Source: Phocaeicola_A sp036804505 (GTDB lineage Bacteria > Bacteroidota > Bacteroidia > Bacteroidales > Bacteroidaceae). From it: DNA of 64,000 nucleotides. Under the pieces are notes generated by a model that was given only the letters and a program-made list of their open reading frames with translations, searched no databases and had not been told where the DNA came from. Both the position numbers and the translations under genes were made by a program. How positions within the stretch are numbered: the stretch's first letter is position 1; the number at the start of each line of letters is the position of its first letter. Location of the stretch: contig DAIRSI010000005.1 of assembly GCA_036804505.1 (NCBI GenBank), positions 1 through 64,000 on the forward strand, written 5' to 3'. Below, piece by piece: positions 7,700 to 16,200 of the stretch.

Positions 7700-9955
7700 A
7701 TGGCCCACTACAATGTATCTCCCGAAGAGAAATATCAGAACATCATAAAAAAACTGGATGAAAGAAGACTGGATGAAGCAATTGTTGATTTGCATAATCT
7801 GGCTCCTGCCGTGATGAATGACGAAATGTTGTTTGCCACCATCAATAGCATGGATGATACCTATCAAACGATGCTTTACTATGCCCATAAGGATGCTCCC
7901 GACCCCGAACGCTACAAGATTTTCAACAATATCCTATCCCAAGCCTACAGCATTGCCGACAGCATTCACGACTACATGAATGCCGACTCTTCCTCGGTTT
8001 TCTACAAGACACGCTCGGAAATTCTCAGCCGCAACGACCGCAGCATCGAAAACTACCAGATGATACTCGAGACCTACGAGCAGGACAATGCCGTACTGAA
8101 ACTGCTCAACGAGCACGAAAAACTCGTGGAAGGCATGACACGACACGAGTTAACCCAGAATGAGCTCTTCAACCGCGTGTGGACATCGGATTCATGGAAG
8201 GAAGAACAGCTTTCGCAAGCGGCCGCATTCATGGACTCTACACTCATTTCGGAACAGGACAAGGCTTTCTTCATCTCGGCACTCACACTCAACCAGCTTC
8301 ACTCTCCCGAAGACAACAAACTCCTCTTTATTCTCCAGCAAACGAAAAGAGAAGAGGACATTATCAAAATGAGAGCCGCAGTCGGCTTTGCACTCGTGTG
8401 CTGCATGTTCAAGAACAGAGTGACTGCCTTCCAGAAAGTATCACTCTACCTGAGCCTCCTGGAACCCAACGACAAAGGAATGTTATTCAGGCATCTCCTC
8501 GAAGTGCAGAAGGTTTTCACCAATTCTCTCGAAACGGAGAAGATATCCCGAATCATTGCCCAAGACATCATCCCGGGGCTCGTCAGGGCAAGCTTTAAGA
8601 AAACGGACGACGGCACCGGATATACCTTTGTAAAAGAAGAAGACTTCTACAACGAAGACAAAAACCCCGAATGGACGGAGCTCAAAAGAAAGGGCATCGA
8701 GGACAGCCTCAACAAAATGTCGGAATGGCAAATGGAAGGAAAGGACACCAACTACGTCACCTTCAGGAACTTCATGGATAATCCTTTCTATGAAAAAGTG
8801 TGCAACTGGTTCCGCCCTTTCGACATCGATAGCACCTATGCCGACATGGTACTGGAGAATACCGACGACAAAAGCTTCATGACCATCTTCCTCACATCGA
8901 ATATCCTTCTGTGTGACGTCGATAAATTCAGCGTCTGCCTCCTCTTCAACTCTACCAGCAAAGCCATCACACAGGTATTGCTGGACAATTTCAAATCCAA
9001 GGAAGAAGATATCCGAAACATGGTGAATGACAACGAGAACGATTTCACGCTCTCCTCACAATATAACCTCCGCAACTATCTGCAGGACTTGTACCGCTTC
9101 TTCAACGAATTCAGACAAAGGGACAATTTCAGCAATCCTTTCAAGACTTCACTCGTCCTGAGCGATTGCATGTTGCTGAAACCGCTGTTCACTTCCTCTC
9201 CCGAGAAAGGCATCGAAACGGCCAATCTGTACTTGAATGCAGACTTGTTGGAAGAGGCTCATGCACTGTATCTGGAGTTCGTACCTCTGGTTGAGGGCAA
9301 AGCCGAAATCTTCCAGAAAGTAGGATACACCTGCCAGCAACTCAAGCACTACAAGGAAGCCATCGGATGGTATCTGCGTGCCGACTTTGCCAAGCCCGAC
9401 AATGCTTGGACAACTCGCCACATTGCCCAGTGCTACAGACTCAACGGTGAATATGCCCAGGCCGAGAAATACTATTCCCGTGCCGAACCCATGTTCCCCA
9501 ACAACGAAAGCCTTCTGCTCGCCCTGGCCGAGTGCTATCTGAAAATGAATGATTATGACAATGCTTTGAAGCGTTTGTTCGAAGCGGAATTCAAATTCCC
9601 CAATTCCATCAAGGTGGCACGTGCCTTGGCATGGGCAACTTTTCTGGCAAGGAAATACGAACGGAGTTTCAACCTCTATGAGAAGATTCTGGGAAAGAAC
9701 TTCGGCCAGGAAAAAATAACCACTCAGGATTATCTGAATGCCGGTCACTGCTCTTGGCTCTATGGTAACAAGCTGAAAGCCATTGATTACTACATAAAGT
9801 CTATCTTTGACAGCCAAACCGAAGAGGGGTTCATGGATCAGTTCAAGGAAGACGAGCATTTTCTGATAGAAAGAGGCATCTCCTTACAGGACATCGTCAT
9901 CATGAAGGAAGTTATCAGAAGATTTGTGGATTCACATTTTGATAGTAAGGATTGA
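7700..9955 (+). CDS. large tetratricopeptide-repeat protein
   Basis: A 751-residue soluble protein without a signal peptide. The last third contains clear TPR units, for example around residues 535-640 (YKEAIGWYLRADFAKPDNA, YAQAEKYYSRAEPMFPNNE, YDNALKRLFEAEFKFPNS). The first two thirds are helical and acidic without a motif I recognise. TPR arrays bind protein partners; no enzyme activity is visible. It follows the solute-binding lipoprotein by 13 bases, and its stop is 5 bases from that of the convergent pectate lyase gene. Confidence 0.8.
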   Translation: MAHYNVSPEEKYQNIIKKLDERRLDEAIVDLHNLAPAVMNDEMLFATINSMDDTYQTMLYYAHKDAPDPERYKIFNNILSQAYSIADSIHDYMNADSSSVFYKTRSEILSRNDRSIENYQMILETYEQDNAVLKLLNEHEKLVEGMTRHELTQNELFNRVWTSDSWKEEQLSQAAAFMDSTLISEQDKAFFISALTLNQLHSPEDNKLLFILQQTKREEDIIKMRAAVGFALVCCMFKNRVTAFQKVSLYLSLLEPNDKGMLFRHLLEVQKVFTNSLETEKISRIIAQDIIPGLVRASFKKTDDGTGYTFVKEEDFYNEDKNPEWTELKRKGIEDSLNKMSEWQMEGKDTNYVTFRNFMDNPFYEKVCNWFRPFDIDSTYADMVLENTDDKSFMTIFLTSNILLCDVDKFSVCLLFNSTSKAITQVLLDNFKSKEEDIRNMVNDNENDFTLSSQYNLRNYLQDLYRFFNEFRQRDNFSNPFKTSLVLSDCMLLKPLFTSSPEKGIETANLYLNADLLEEAHALYLEFVPLVEGKAEIFQKVGYTCQQLKHYKEAIGWYLRADFAKPDNAWTTRHIAQCYRLNGEYAQAEKYYSRAEPMFPNNESLLLALAECYLKMNDYDNALKRLFEAEFKFPNSIKVARALAWATFLARKYERSFNLYEKILGKNFGQEKITTQDYLNAGHCSWLYGNKLKAIDYYIKSIFDSQTEEGFMDQFKEDEHFLIERGISLQDIVIMKEVIRRFVDSHFDSKD

Positions 9956-9960
9956 GAAGT

Positions 9961-11052
9961 TCAATTTCCGAACTTTTCACTCCACTTCTTATATTTTGGC
10001 AGCAATGCAGCCGGTGCATAATTGTACCAGCTGTATCCGTTGCGCCTTTCATAACCTATTTCCGAAAGAGCTGATTTCTTTACTCCGTCGCGGTCGCAGA
10101 AGAAAGGTTTTTCCGTCTCCAAATCATAGAATCTTGCCCAAACGGGTACTGCTGTGGAATCCTCAACTACCTGAAGGTCATTCTTCCCTTCATCATTGAT
10201 GCACGGCTCTATACGGATACCGTCAATCTTATGTGCCTCGAACCACTTCATGGCTCCTTGAACGGAAGCCTTCACCCTTTCATCGGGCGTCTTTATATCC
10301 ATCAGCAGCCGCACAATCTCGGCACTCTCCTGGGTGCAGAAAGAAGGAAGCTCATAAGCACGGGCTTTTGCCGGCATCAGCGTATTTCTGTCATATTGCT
10401 GACACCACACGGTAGGTTCGTCATCTACTAGAATCTGGGTATTAAGAATGCAATCCACACCTTTCTCTACTGCCGCTGCCACTCTCTGAATGAGCACCGG
10501 ATCCGTCACGAGAGAAAAGGCGCCGTGTCCGTCACGAACATCCCTAAGAAGGCGAATCACATTCACCATGGCATTGTCATTGAAGGTGATGTGAACCTGA
10601 TACCCCCTGTGCTGGGGCCAGAACTGAGGCCACCCTCCGCTGCGGTATTGTCCGGAAAGAAGAAACTCCAGGCCTCGCTCGAAAGCGTCAAGATACTTGG
10701 AGTTGAACGTAGCCTCATACATCTTGGCAAGATAAGTCATTTCCATCACGGTTGCATTATTGTCAATGGTGGAATCGAAAGTGCGGTCTTTCTCGGAAAG
10801 GATGCGAGTGCGTTCCTCTTCGCTCAAAGGGCGGTGCATGGCTTCGTTCTTAGGCCACCCACCCGTTTTGCGTTGGAAATCAAGCACATTCTGTGCAATA
10901 CGTGCCGCTTCCTGAGTCTTGAAAAAGCCGAAATGACTTCCGTAAACCACCTTCCTCCACTCTTCGGAAGAATAGTCTTCGTTCTGTGCTAGGGTATAGC
11001 TGAAAAGGCCCGTTGCCAGAAATAGCGCCAGAGATAATATGACACGTTTCAT
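9961..11052 (-). CDS. pectate lyase, PL10 family
   Basis: An exported 363-residue enzyme (signal peptide ending near residue 22, SYTLAQ) that cleaves polygalacturonate by beta-elimination. PL10-type blocks are visible: FQRKTGGWPKN near residue 70, STIDNNATVMEM, SGQYRSGGWPQFWPQ, HITFNDNAMVN and the late NGYSWYNYAP. The length fits a single catalytic domain. No SusC/SusD or other pectin enzyme lies beside it, so it is either a stray member of a pectin programme or a stand-alone scavenger. A -7 box lies 29 bases upstream. Confidence 0.85.
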   Translation of the reverse strand: MKRVILSLALFLATGLFSYTLAQNEDYSSEEWRKVVYGSHFGFFKTQEAARIAQNVLDFQRKTGGWPKNEAMHRPLSEEERTRILSEKDRTFDSTIDNNATVMEMTYLAKMYEATFNSKYLDAFERGLEFLLSGQYRSGGWPQFWPQHRGYQVHITFNDNAMVNVIRLLRDVRDGHGAFSLVTDPVLIQRVAAAVEKGVDCILNTQILVDDEPTVWCQQYDRNTLMPAKARAYELPSFCTQESAEIVRLLMDIKTPDERVKASVQGAMKWFEAHKIDGIRIEPCINDEGKNDLQVVEDSTAVPVWARFYDLETEKPFFCDRDGVKKSALSEIGYERRNGYSWYNYAPAALLPKYKKWSEKFGN

Positions 11053-11080
11053 TGCTGTTGGAATACTTTGAAATCCAAAG

Positions 11081-11088
11081 CAAATGTA
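11081..11088 (-). promoter_or_regulatory. -7 box for the pectate lyase gene
   Basis: TACATTTG on the minus strand matches TAnnTTTG, 29 bases before the start codon. Confidence 0.5.
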
Positions 11089-11148
11089 TATAAACTTATC
11101 CGAAATATCTTTTTTTTCTCACTCTTTTTGACTCAAAAAAAACTTTTT

Positions 11149-12744
11149 TTACAAGGGTAATCGCCTGAAAGTCCGTTTCACTTCATTTCCTACGGAACGC
11201 CAACTCGGAATGCGGTTCACGGTACTTCTCACCCTCGGCATATCATAGAGAAGGAACAAAACGAAAATGGCCAGACAGGCGTATGCCACCCAACCGTATA
11301 TCTGCTTGAGGCTGATGAGTTGTACCCTTTCCATGAAACCGTTCATGAAGGATCCGAAATCGATGTGGCGTGAGGAAGTTCCGCTGAGATCCACGTAGCC
11401 TCCATAGCGCTGAATATTGTCCGTGATGTAGTATCTCAGCATGCGGGCATAGAGTGCACCTCCCATCACACCTCCCACCAGCATGTGAATCATGTTGAAC
11501 ACACTCAACCCCTGAAAGAAATGCTGGAAAGGCATCAGCTCCTGAAGACAAGTCATGAATGTAGTGCTTAGTACTGCATAGGCAAACCCCTTGAATATCA
11601 TCGGTACATACAGTTTTTCTATATTGATATCGGAGGAAAGTATAAAGTAAAAGGATATCATGTAAATAGCTAGAGAGGCGAATCCGATGGCAAGCAAACG
11701 ATAGAAGTTATACCTCAGAAACCGCATCCACCATAAGGCAAACAGGCATCCTCCCAAAATCCCCAGAATCATCCACCAATCCAGTACGGATGTGGTAAGA
11801 TTTTCATAGTGTAGTCCTCCTTCATAAAACATTTCCTCGAGCACATGTTCCGTGGCAAGAAAAACCTCCACGAGGGTAATAAGAATCAGCAAGGGGATGT
11901 AATGCGGATAAAGCCACATTTTAGGTTCTAGATAGGGATGGCGGATGTGGAGCATCCGATGCAGGCATCCGATGAACGTGATGGCAATGACAACCGTAAG
12001 CCAGCGGATGACGGAACTGTTCCACCAGTCATACCAATCGCCGTAGTTGAAAAGGAAAGTGACTTCCATCATGAGAATCGCCCATAGGCATGCTCCCAGC
12101 CAATCCACTCCATAAAGAGGGAATTTGGGCATCACGCGGGTATGTTTGGTGAGGGTAACAAGGAGAAGCAATACCACTATCAACAATCCTATAATAAACC
12201 AATGCACATATTTCCAATGATAGTAGTAGCAGATATAGGTTGTAAGCAAATCGGAAAGCTGTATGTTCACCAAAATAATGATGTGCAGCACCGGAAAGAA
12301 CACAGTGAAACGATGTTGCGGAGTTATCCACGACTGTATGTTGGACATGCATTCGAATGTACCTTGAATCTTGCATACACCCGAAATGAAACAGATGGTC
12401 CACAACAGAGGCAGATTCTGCACATAGAGCACTGCCCAGTTGCAAAGGATGATTCCTACGGCCGACCAAGTGAGCAGACTTTTGTTGGTGAAGCGGAACT
12501 TCATTCTGAAGAGTATAGGGAACAGAATAGCCATACCACCCAAATTGGCATACATGCACATCTGCACATCCTCGCGCATCAAGGAAAGTCCTCCAACCAT
12601 TTCACTCAATGAACCCAGATAGATTCCTCCCGTCAGCTGAAAAACAGTGACAATAAAGACATATATCCAAGGGCGTATCCATTCCGGCACAAAACTCCGG
12701 AACATGGGCATTTTGAAAGGCCCTTTTATAAGCGGTGCTCCCAT
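11149..12744 (-). CDS. MFS efflux transporter (EmrB-like position)
   Basis: A 531-residue integral membrane protein with about 14 hydrophobic segments, the size of the DHA2 drug:proton antiporters. Sequence likeness to EmrB is low by eye. The assignment rests on topology and on its place directly after an EmrA-type adaptor (1-base gap) and a TolC-type channel. The three would form a pump that spans both membranes. The large number of Trp, Tyr and Met residues in the helices is notable. The C-terminal cytoplasmic tail is basic (RSVGNEVKRTFRRLPL). The substrate is unknown. It is the last gene of the efflux operon. Confidence 0.75.
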   Translation of the reverse strand: MGAPLIKGPFKMPMFRSFVPEWIRPWIYVFIVTVFQLTGGIYLGSLSEMVGGLSLMREDVQMCMYANLGGMAILFPILFRMKFRFTNKSLLTWSAVGIILCNWAVLYVQNLPLLWTICFISGVCKIQGTFECMSNIQSWITPQHRFTVFFPVLHIIILVNIQLSDLLTTYICYYYHWKYVHWFIIGLLIVVLLLLVTLTKHTRVMPKFPLYGVDWLGACLWAILMMEVTFLFNYGDWYDWWNSSVIRWLTVVIAITFIGCLHRMLHIRHPYLEPKMWLYPHYIPLLILITLVEVFLATEHVLEEMFYEGGLHYENLTTSVLDWWMILGILGGCLFALWWMRFLRYNFYRLLAIGFASLAIYMISFYFILSSDINIEKLYVPMIFKGFAYAVLSTTFMTCLQELMPFQHFFQGLSVFNMIHMLVGGVMGGALYARMLRYYITDNIQRYGGYVDLSGTSSRHIDFGSFMNGFMERVQLISLKQIYGWVAYACLAIFVLFLLYDMPRVRSTVNRIPSWRSVGNEVKRTFRRLPL

Positions 12745-12745
12745 A

Positions 12746-13780
12746 TCAGTACTTCACCTCGCATTCCATGTTGAGCCCGGCACGAAGGCGCAGCAAATCC
12801 TCGGGCTTGTTTCCCTCCAAATTGATGCGCACAGGTATTCTTTGTTCTACCTTCACAAAATTACCCGTGGCATTATCCTGAGGGATAACGGAAAAAGCCG
12901 ACCCCGTAGCATCAGAGATGGATTCCACCACCCCTTTATAAGTAATGCCGGGCACGGCATCGGCCTTCATAGTCACTTCCGAACCTACATGGATACGAGA
13001 CATTTGTGTTTCACGATAGTTGGCAGTCACCCAAAGGTCGCTGCCATCCACTATTTCTGCAAGGGTTTGTCCTGGCTGCACCAACTGCCCCTCTTGAATG
13101 TCTTTCTTCCCGAGAACGCCATCACAAGCAGCAACAATCACTGTATAGGAAAGATTCAGTCTCGCGAGATCCACTGCAGCCTCAGCCACATGAATAGCAG
13201 CTTCATTCTGTCCTAAGCGGCGAGTCTGTTCTTCACGATTCAAAGTCGTAGAATGCCTGGCTCTTGACAATTGGTCATAACGGGCCTTTGCCGTTTCATA
13301 GGCGGTACTGACGTTATCATACTCCTGTTTTGTCACTGCATCTTGAGACAACAGATTCTCATAACGGGCCAACTCTCGCCTTGCATTTTCCATCTGTACC
13401 TTCACCTCTCTGATACCGGCATCGGATACAGTAATATTATTCTGCACAGTCTCTATGCCCACCGTAGTCACTTGCCTTCCCGAAAGGGCATTGCTCAAAT
13501 CAGCCTCGGCTTGTGCCAGACGCAAACGGAACTCAGCATCCTCTATCACCACAAGCGTATCACCCTTATGCACCTTTTGAAAATCCTTGAAACATATTTT
13601 CTTGATGAAACCCTGCACACGCGTGTTTACAGGAGTGATGTGCTGCTGCACATGAGCATTATCCGTATATTCCACATTTCCTAAATGGATAAAGCGACTG
13701 AATACATAAATCAAACCGCACAAAAGCATGCAAATAACGATGGAGTTATATATCAATTTTTTAATTTTTCTTGTAATCAT
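12746..13780 (-). CDS. HlyD/EmrA-family membrane fusion protein
   Basis: A 344-residue periplasmic adaptor with one N-terminal membrane anchor (about residues 10-28). The biotinyl-lipoyl half motifs are ITPVNTRVQGFIKKI and VIVAACDGVLGKKDIQEGQLVQPGQ. They flank an alpha-helical hairpin (about residues 75-200), followed by a beta-barrel (SDLWVTANYRETQM). This is the EmrA layout that links an MFS pump to an outer membrane channel. It lies 11 bases after the tolC-like gene and 1 base before the MFS gene. Confidence 0.88.
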   Translation of the reverse strand: MITRKIKKLIYNSIVICMLLCGLIYVFSRFIHLGNVEYTDNAHVQQHITPVNTRVQGFIKKICFKDFQKVHKGDTLVVIEDAEFRLRLAQAEADLSNALSGRQVTTVGIETVQNNITVSDAGIREVKVQMENARRELARYENLLSQDAVTKQEYDNVSTAYETAKARYDQLSRARHSTTLNREEQTRRLGQNEAAIHVAEAAVDLARLNLSYTVIVAACDGVLGKKDIQEGQLVQPGQTLAEIVDGSDLWVTANYRETQMSRIHVGSEVTMKADAVPGITYKGVVESISDATGSAFSVIPQDNATGNFVKVEQRIPVRINLEGNKPEDLLRLRAGLNMECEVKY

Positions 13781-13791
13781 AATCTGTTTAT

Positions 13792-15108
13792 TTATAAGGT
13801 ATGAGTAATATATTTCATTTTGAAGTAGTTAAATATCAATTGTATACGGGCATTCACCAGATTCATATCCGCAGTGAGTTTCATATTGGAAGCATCGAGC
13901 ATATCCGTCAGCAAAGCCAGTTCATTCCGATAGCGGTTGCTTGTCACTTCATAGTTCTGGTTGGCCAGTTCCACACTCTTTTGCTGAGTATGCAAATCCG
14001 TAAGCGACGTAAGCAAATTCACATAACCTGCCTGCACGGCATTTTCCACTTCCTCTTGAACGAGAGCATGATCGGTCTCGGATTTCCGGACCTCTATTTT
14101 TGCCTGATTCAGTTTTCTGTTGCTTTTGAAAAGTGATGAAAGATTATATTTCACACCCAATCCGACATACCAGTAATTGAAGTTATTGTTCAAAGCCGGA
14201 ACCTCTATGGTCACAGGTCCGTCAATGTGATCGGCAGCCACGAGTGCCACTTTAGGAAGCATCTCGGATTTCTGCAGTTTCTCCTTCTGCTTGTTCATCT
14301 GCATGGAAAGAACAGATTGCTGCAAGCCGGTATGATTACGGATGGCCAATTGTTGCCAATCTGTTTCCGTGAGTGTTTCCACCTCCTTCTCAAGCAAAGC
14401 TGTATCGGGAACTATTTCCGTTTCAGCAGGCAAATGCAGAGTCGTAGCCAGTTGATGATTCATGATTTTACGAGCATCTTCTATACGTGTTTTCTGCAAA
14501 GTCTGGTTCTCCAATTGCAGCTGATAGCGTGTGATATCTTTTGCCAATACCGTACCTTGCTTTCTTCTACTCTCCATATTCCGGATCATCTGTCGTGTTA
14601 ATTCGATGTTGCATTCCATCACGGTAAGCTCATTATTAAGCTGATAGATATTCAGATAATATCCCGTAAGCAGAAAACGAATATCCTGACGGTTCTTTCT
14701 GAGATTCAACTCGCCCATCCGCTGTCCGAGTTCGGCTAAGGCAATGCCGCTATTTATGGCACCCCCGGCATAGATAACTTGAGAAGCCTCAAGAGCGAAA
14801 TTATTCCCGAAATGAGGAAAATGCACCGACTGTCCGTTTGTGAAATCACGATCCCAAATATGTCCGTTACCCAAATAACTAAACGATAATGAGGTATTGA
14901 AATCAGGCAGTCTTTGAGACTTTGCCGCTCTTACCGACTCATCCAGGGCATCCTTTTCAGTGCTGAATGAACGTATACTGCTGCTGTTCTCGTCGGCAAG
15001 ACGATACATTTCTTCTATGCCCAAAACACGCCTGTTGGCCTGGGCACAAACTAATTGGCTACATAGCGCTATACAAAAAAGCACTATGAGACATTTCCTT
15101 TTATCCAT
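13792..15108 (-). CDS. TolC-family outer membrane efflux channel
   Basis: A 438-residue outer membrane factor with a signal peptide (CIALCSQLVCAQA). The two repeated TolC-type halves are long helical segments with periodic Ala/Leu/Asn, typically starting with LADENSSSIRSF and closing with YEVTSNRYRNELALLTDML. It is the first gene of the efflux operon, followed by the HlyD adaptor and MFS pump on the same strand. No canonical -7 box is seen just upstream and no regulator gene is adjacent. Confidence 0.88.
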   Translation of the reverse strand: MDKRKCLIVLFCIALCSQLVCAQANRRVLGIEEMYRLADENSSSIRSFSTEKDALDESVRAAKSQRLPDFNTSLSFSYLGNGHIWDRDFTNGQSVHFPHFGNNFALEASQVIYAGGAINSGIALAELGQRMGELNLRKNRQDIRFLLTGYYLNIYQLNNELTVMECNIELTRQMIRNMESRRKQGTVLAKDITRYQLQLENQTLQKTRIEDARKIMNHQLATTLHLPAETEIVPDTALLEKEVETLTETDWQQLAIRNHTGLQQSVLSMQMNKQKEKLQKSEMLPKVALVAADHIDGPVTIEVPALNNNFNYWYVGLGVKYNLSSLFKSNRKLNQAKIEVRKSETDHALVQEEVENAVQAGYVNLLTSLTDLHTQQKSVELANQNYEVTSNRYRNELALLTDMLDASNMKLTADMNLVNARIQLIFNYFKMKYITHTL

Positions 15109-15242
15109 AAAAATTATAAAGATATGAATTATCCTGTTTTAAAATTTACATCCGCACTCTTGCAGATCTGATATGAATACGCTCCAATATCACGTACAAT
15201 ACTAATACCTTCCGTTTAGCGTCTTGGCGAGAGATTTCATAC

Positions 15243-15282
15243 AAAAAAATCCTTCGGCAAACTTGTTCGGCCTGCCGAAGGA
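15243..15282 (-). terminator. terminator of the 103-residue protein gene
   Basis: TCCTTCGGCA and TGCCGAAGGA (15250-15259 and 15273-15282) form a 10-bp stem; on the minus strand it runs into seven T. It lies 18 bases after the stop codon. Confidence 0.8.
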
Positions 15283-15300
15283 AAAAATAATAAGGGAGCC

Positions 15301-15612
15301 TTATCTCTTGTCGGCAATACCGAAGTCAATCCATCTTTCCTGAGTAAAATTACCTTTGACCGTTTTCTTGGTCGACTGTACTCTGCTCTTGACACTTACC
15401 AACAGCTGATTAGTCTCACGAGTCTTGGCAAACACAGCATCGCGCATCTTATCCAATTCAGCATCGAGCATCGCCAACTTCTTGTTGTCAGCCTCCAGTT
15501 GATTGATGAATTCCGCATCAATACCTTTGTTGCGTACCAAATTAATCTGAGATCTCAAGCCTGAAACCAAAGCTCTGGTCTTCCCAATCTGTTCTGAGAT
15601 AATTTTTGACAT
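15301..15612 (-). CDS. small coiled-coil protein, function unknown
   Basis: A 103-residue, soluble, highly charged protein. Residues 5-90 look like a continuous coiled coil of heptad-spaced Leu/Ile/Val (ISEQIGKTRALVSGLRSQI, LDAELDKMRDAV), and the C-terminus is basic. No catalytic motif or signal peptide. It stands alone, with a near-consensus promoter and its own strong terminator, so it is probably expressed well. I do not recognise the family. Confidence 0.75.
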   Translation of the reverse strand: MSKIISEQIGKTRALVSGLRSQINLVRNKGIDAEFINQLEADNKKLAMLDAELDKMRDAVFAKTRETNQLLVSVKSRVQSTKKTVKGNFTQERWIDFGIADKR

Positions 15613-15661
15613 AATGTTCTTTTTTTATTAATTATAGATATAAAATATTATTATTTCATGA

Positions 15662-15692
15662 CAAAATTAGTAATTAAATTCTTCTTGACAAA
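15662..15692 (-). promoter_or_regulatory. near-consensus Bacteroidetes promoter of the coiled-coil gene
   Basis: On the minus strand TTTG (15692-15689) and TAATTTTG (15669-15662) are separated by 19 bases, a full match to the -33/-7 consensus. The -7 box is 49 bases before the start. Confidence 0.75.
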
Positions 15693-15795
15693 AAACATAT
15701 AACACTCTGTATATAGCTATATATAGTAATTAAAATACTGATTTACAGAAGATTGATTAATTTGTTAAAGTAAATTAAATATATAGATATCATCC

Positions 15796-15827
15796 CTTGC
15801 AAAAGATAGAGATTTGCCGTAAATTTG
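15796..15827 (+). promoter_or_regulatory. promoter of the 91-residue protein gene
   Basis: CTTG (15796-15799), 20 bases, then TAAATTTG (15820-15827). Transcription would start near 15834, which excludes the upstream in-frame ATG at 15797 and fixes the start at 15863. Confidence 0.65.
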
Positions 15828-15862
15828 CAACAGAAAACCGTACAAAGCGGCGTTTTTATTTT

Positions 15863-16138
15863 ATGGACAATCAGATATCATTGCAAGAGCTTTCTTGCGA
15901 AAATGTAAAGAGCATTACTGAAAATCAAGTGTTTGATTTCATGAAGGAATTGGAGAATCCTTCGAATAAAGAGTTTTACAACGAAAAGATGGCCGTCATC
16001 AATTCGGCCTTCCAGTTCCGCTATCTCACTCCATCCAAAAAAATATTGAAGAAAGAACTGGAAATGTACGGATTCGTATTTCCTAATAATGAGAAGGTAC
16101 GCAACAGCAACATGATTATGGGCATCAAAAGAAAATGA
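15863..16138 (+). CDS. small conserved-looking protein, function unknown
   Basis: A 91-residue soluble protein starting MDNQISLQELSCENVK. It has a helical first half, and a second half with several Lys and aromatic residues ending MIMGIKRK. The promoter at 15796-15827 lies over the longer upstream start, so the short form is preferred. No family is recognised. It is divergent from the coiled-coil gene, and a clean terminator closes it. Confidence 0.65.
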   Translation: MDNQISLQELSCENVKSITENQVFDFMKELENPSNKEFYNEKMAVINSAFQFRYLTPSKKILKKELEMYGFVFPNNEKVRNSNMIMGIKRK

Positions 16139-16146
16139 AAAGAAAA

Positions 16147-16186
16147 CCCGGGAAAGGACTGAAATCCGTTTCCCGGGCCTGTTTTT
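16147..16186 (+). terminator. terminator of the 91-residue protein gene
   Basis: CCCGGGAAA (16147-16155) pairs with TTTCCCGGG (16169-16177), with TTTTT at 16182-16186. Confidence 0.75.
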
Positions 16187-16200
16187 ATCAAAATATTCCG

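Noticed and set aside
9956..9960. Missing terminator between the TPR and pectate lyase genes
   Set aside because: The convergent stops are 5 bases apart and no hairpin with a T run was found; compact convergent ends like this are common and not notable.
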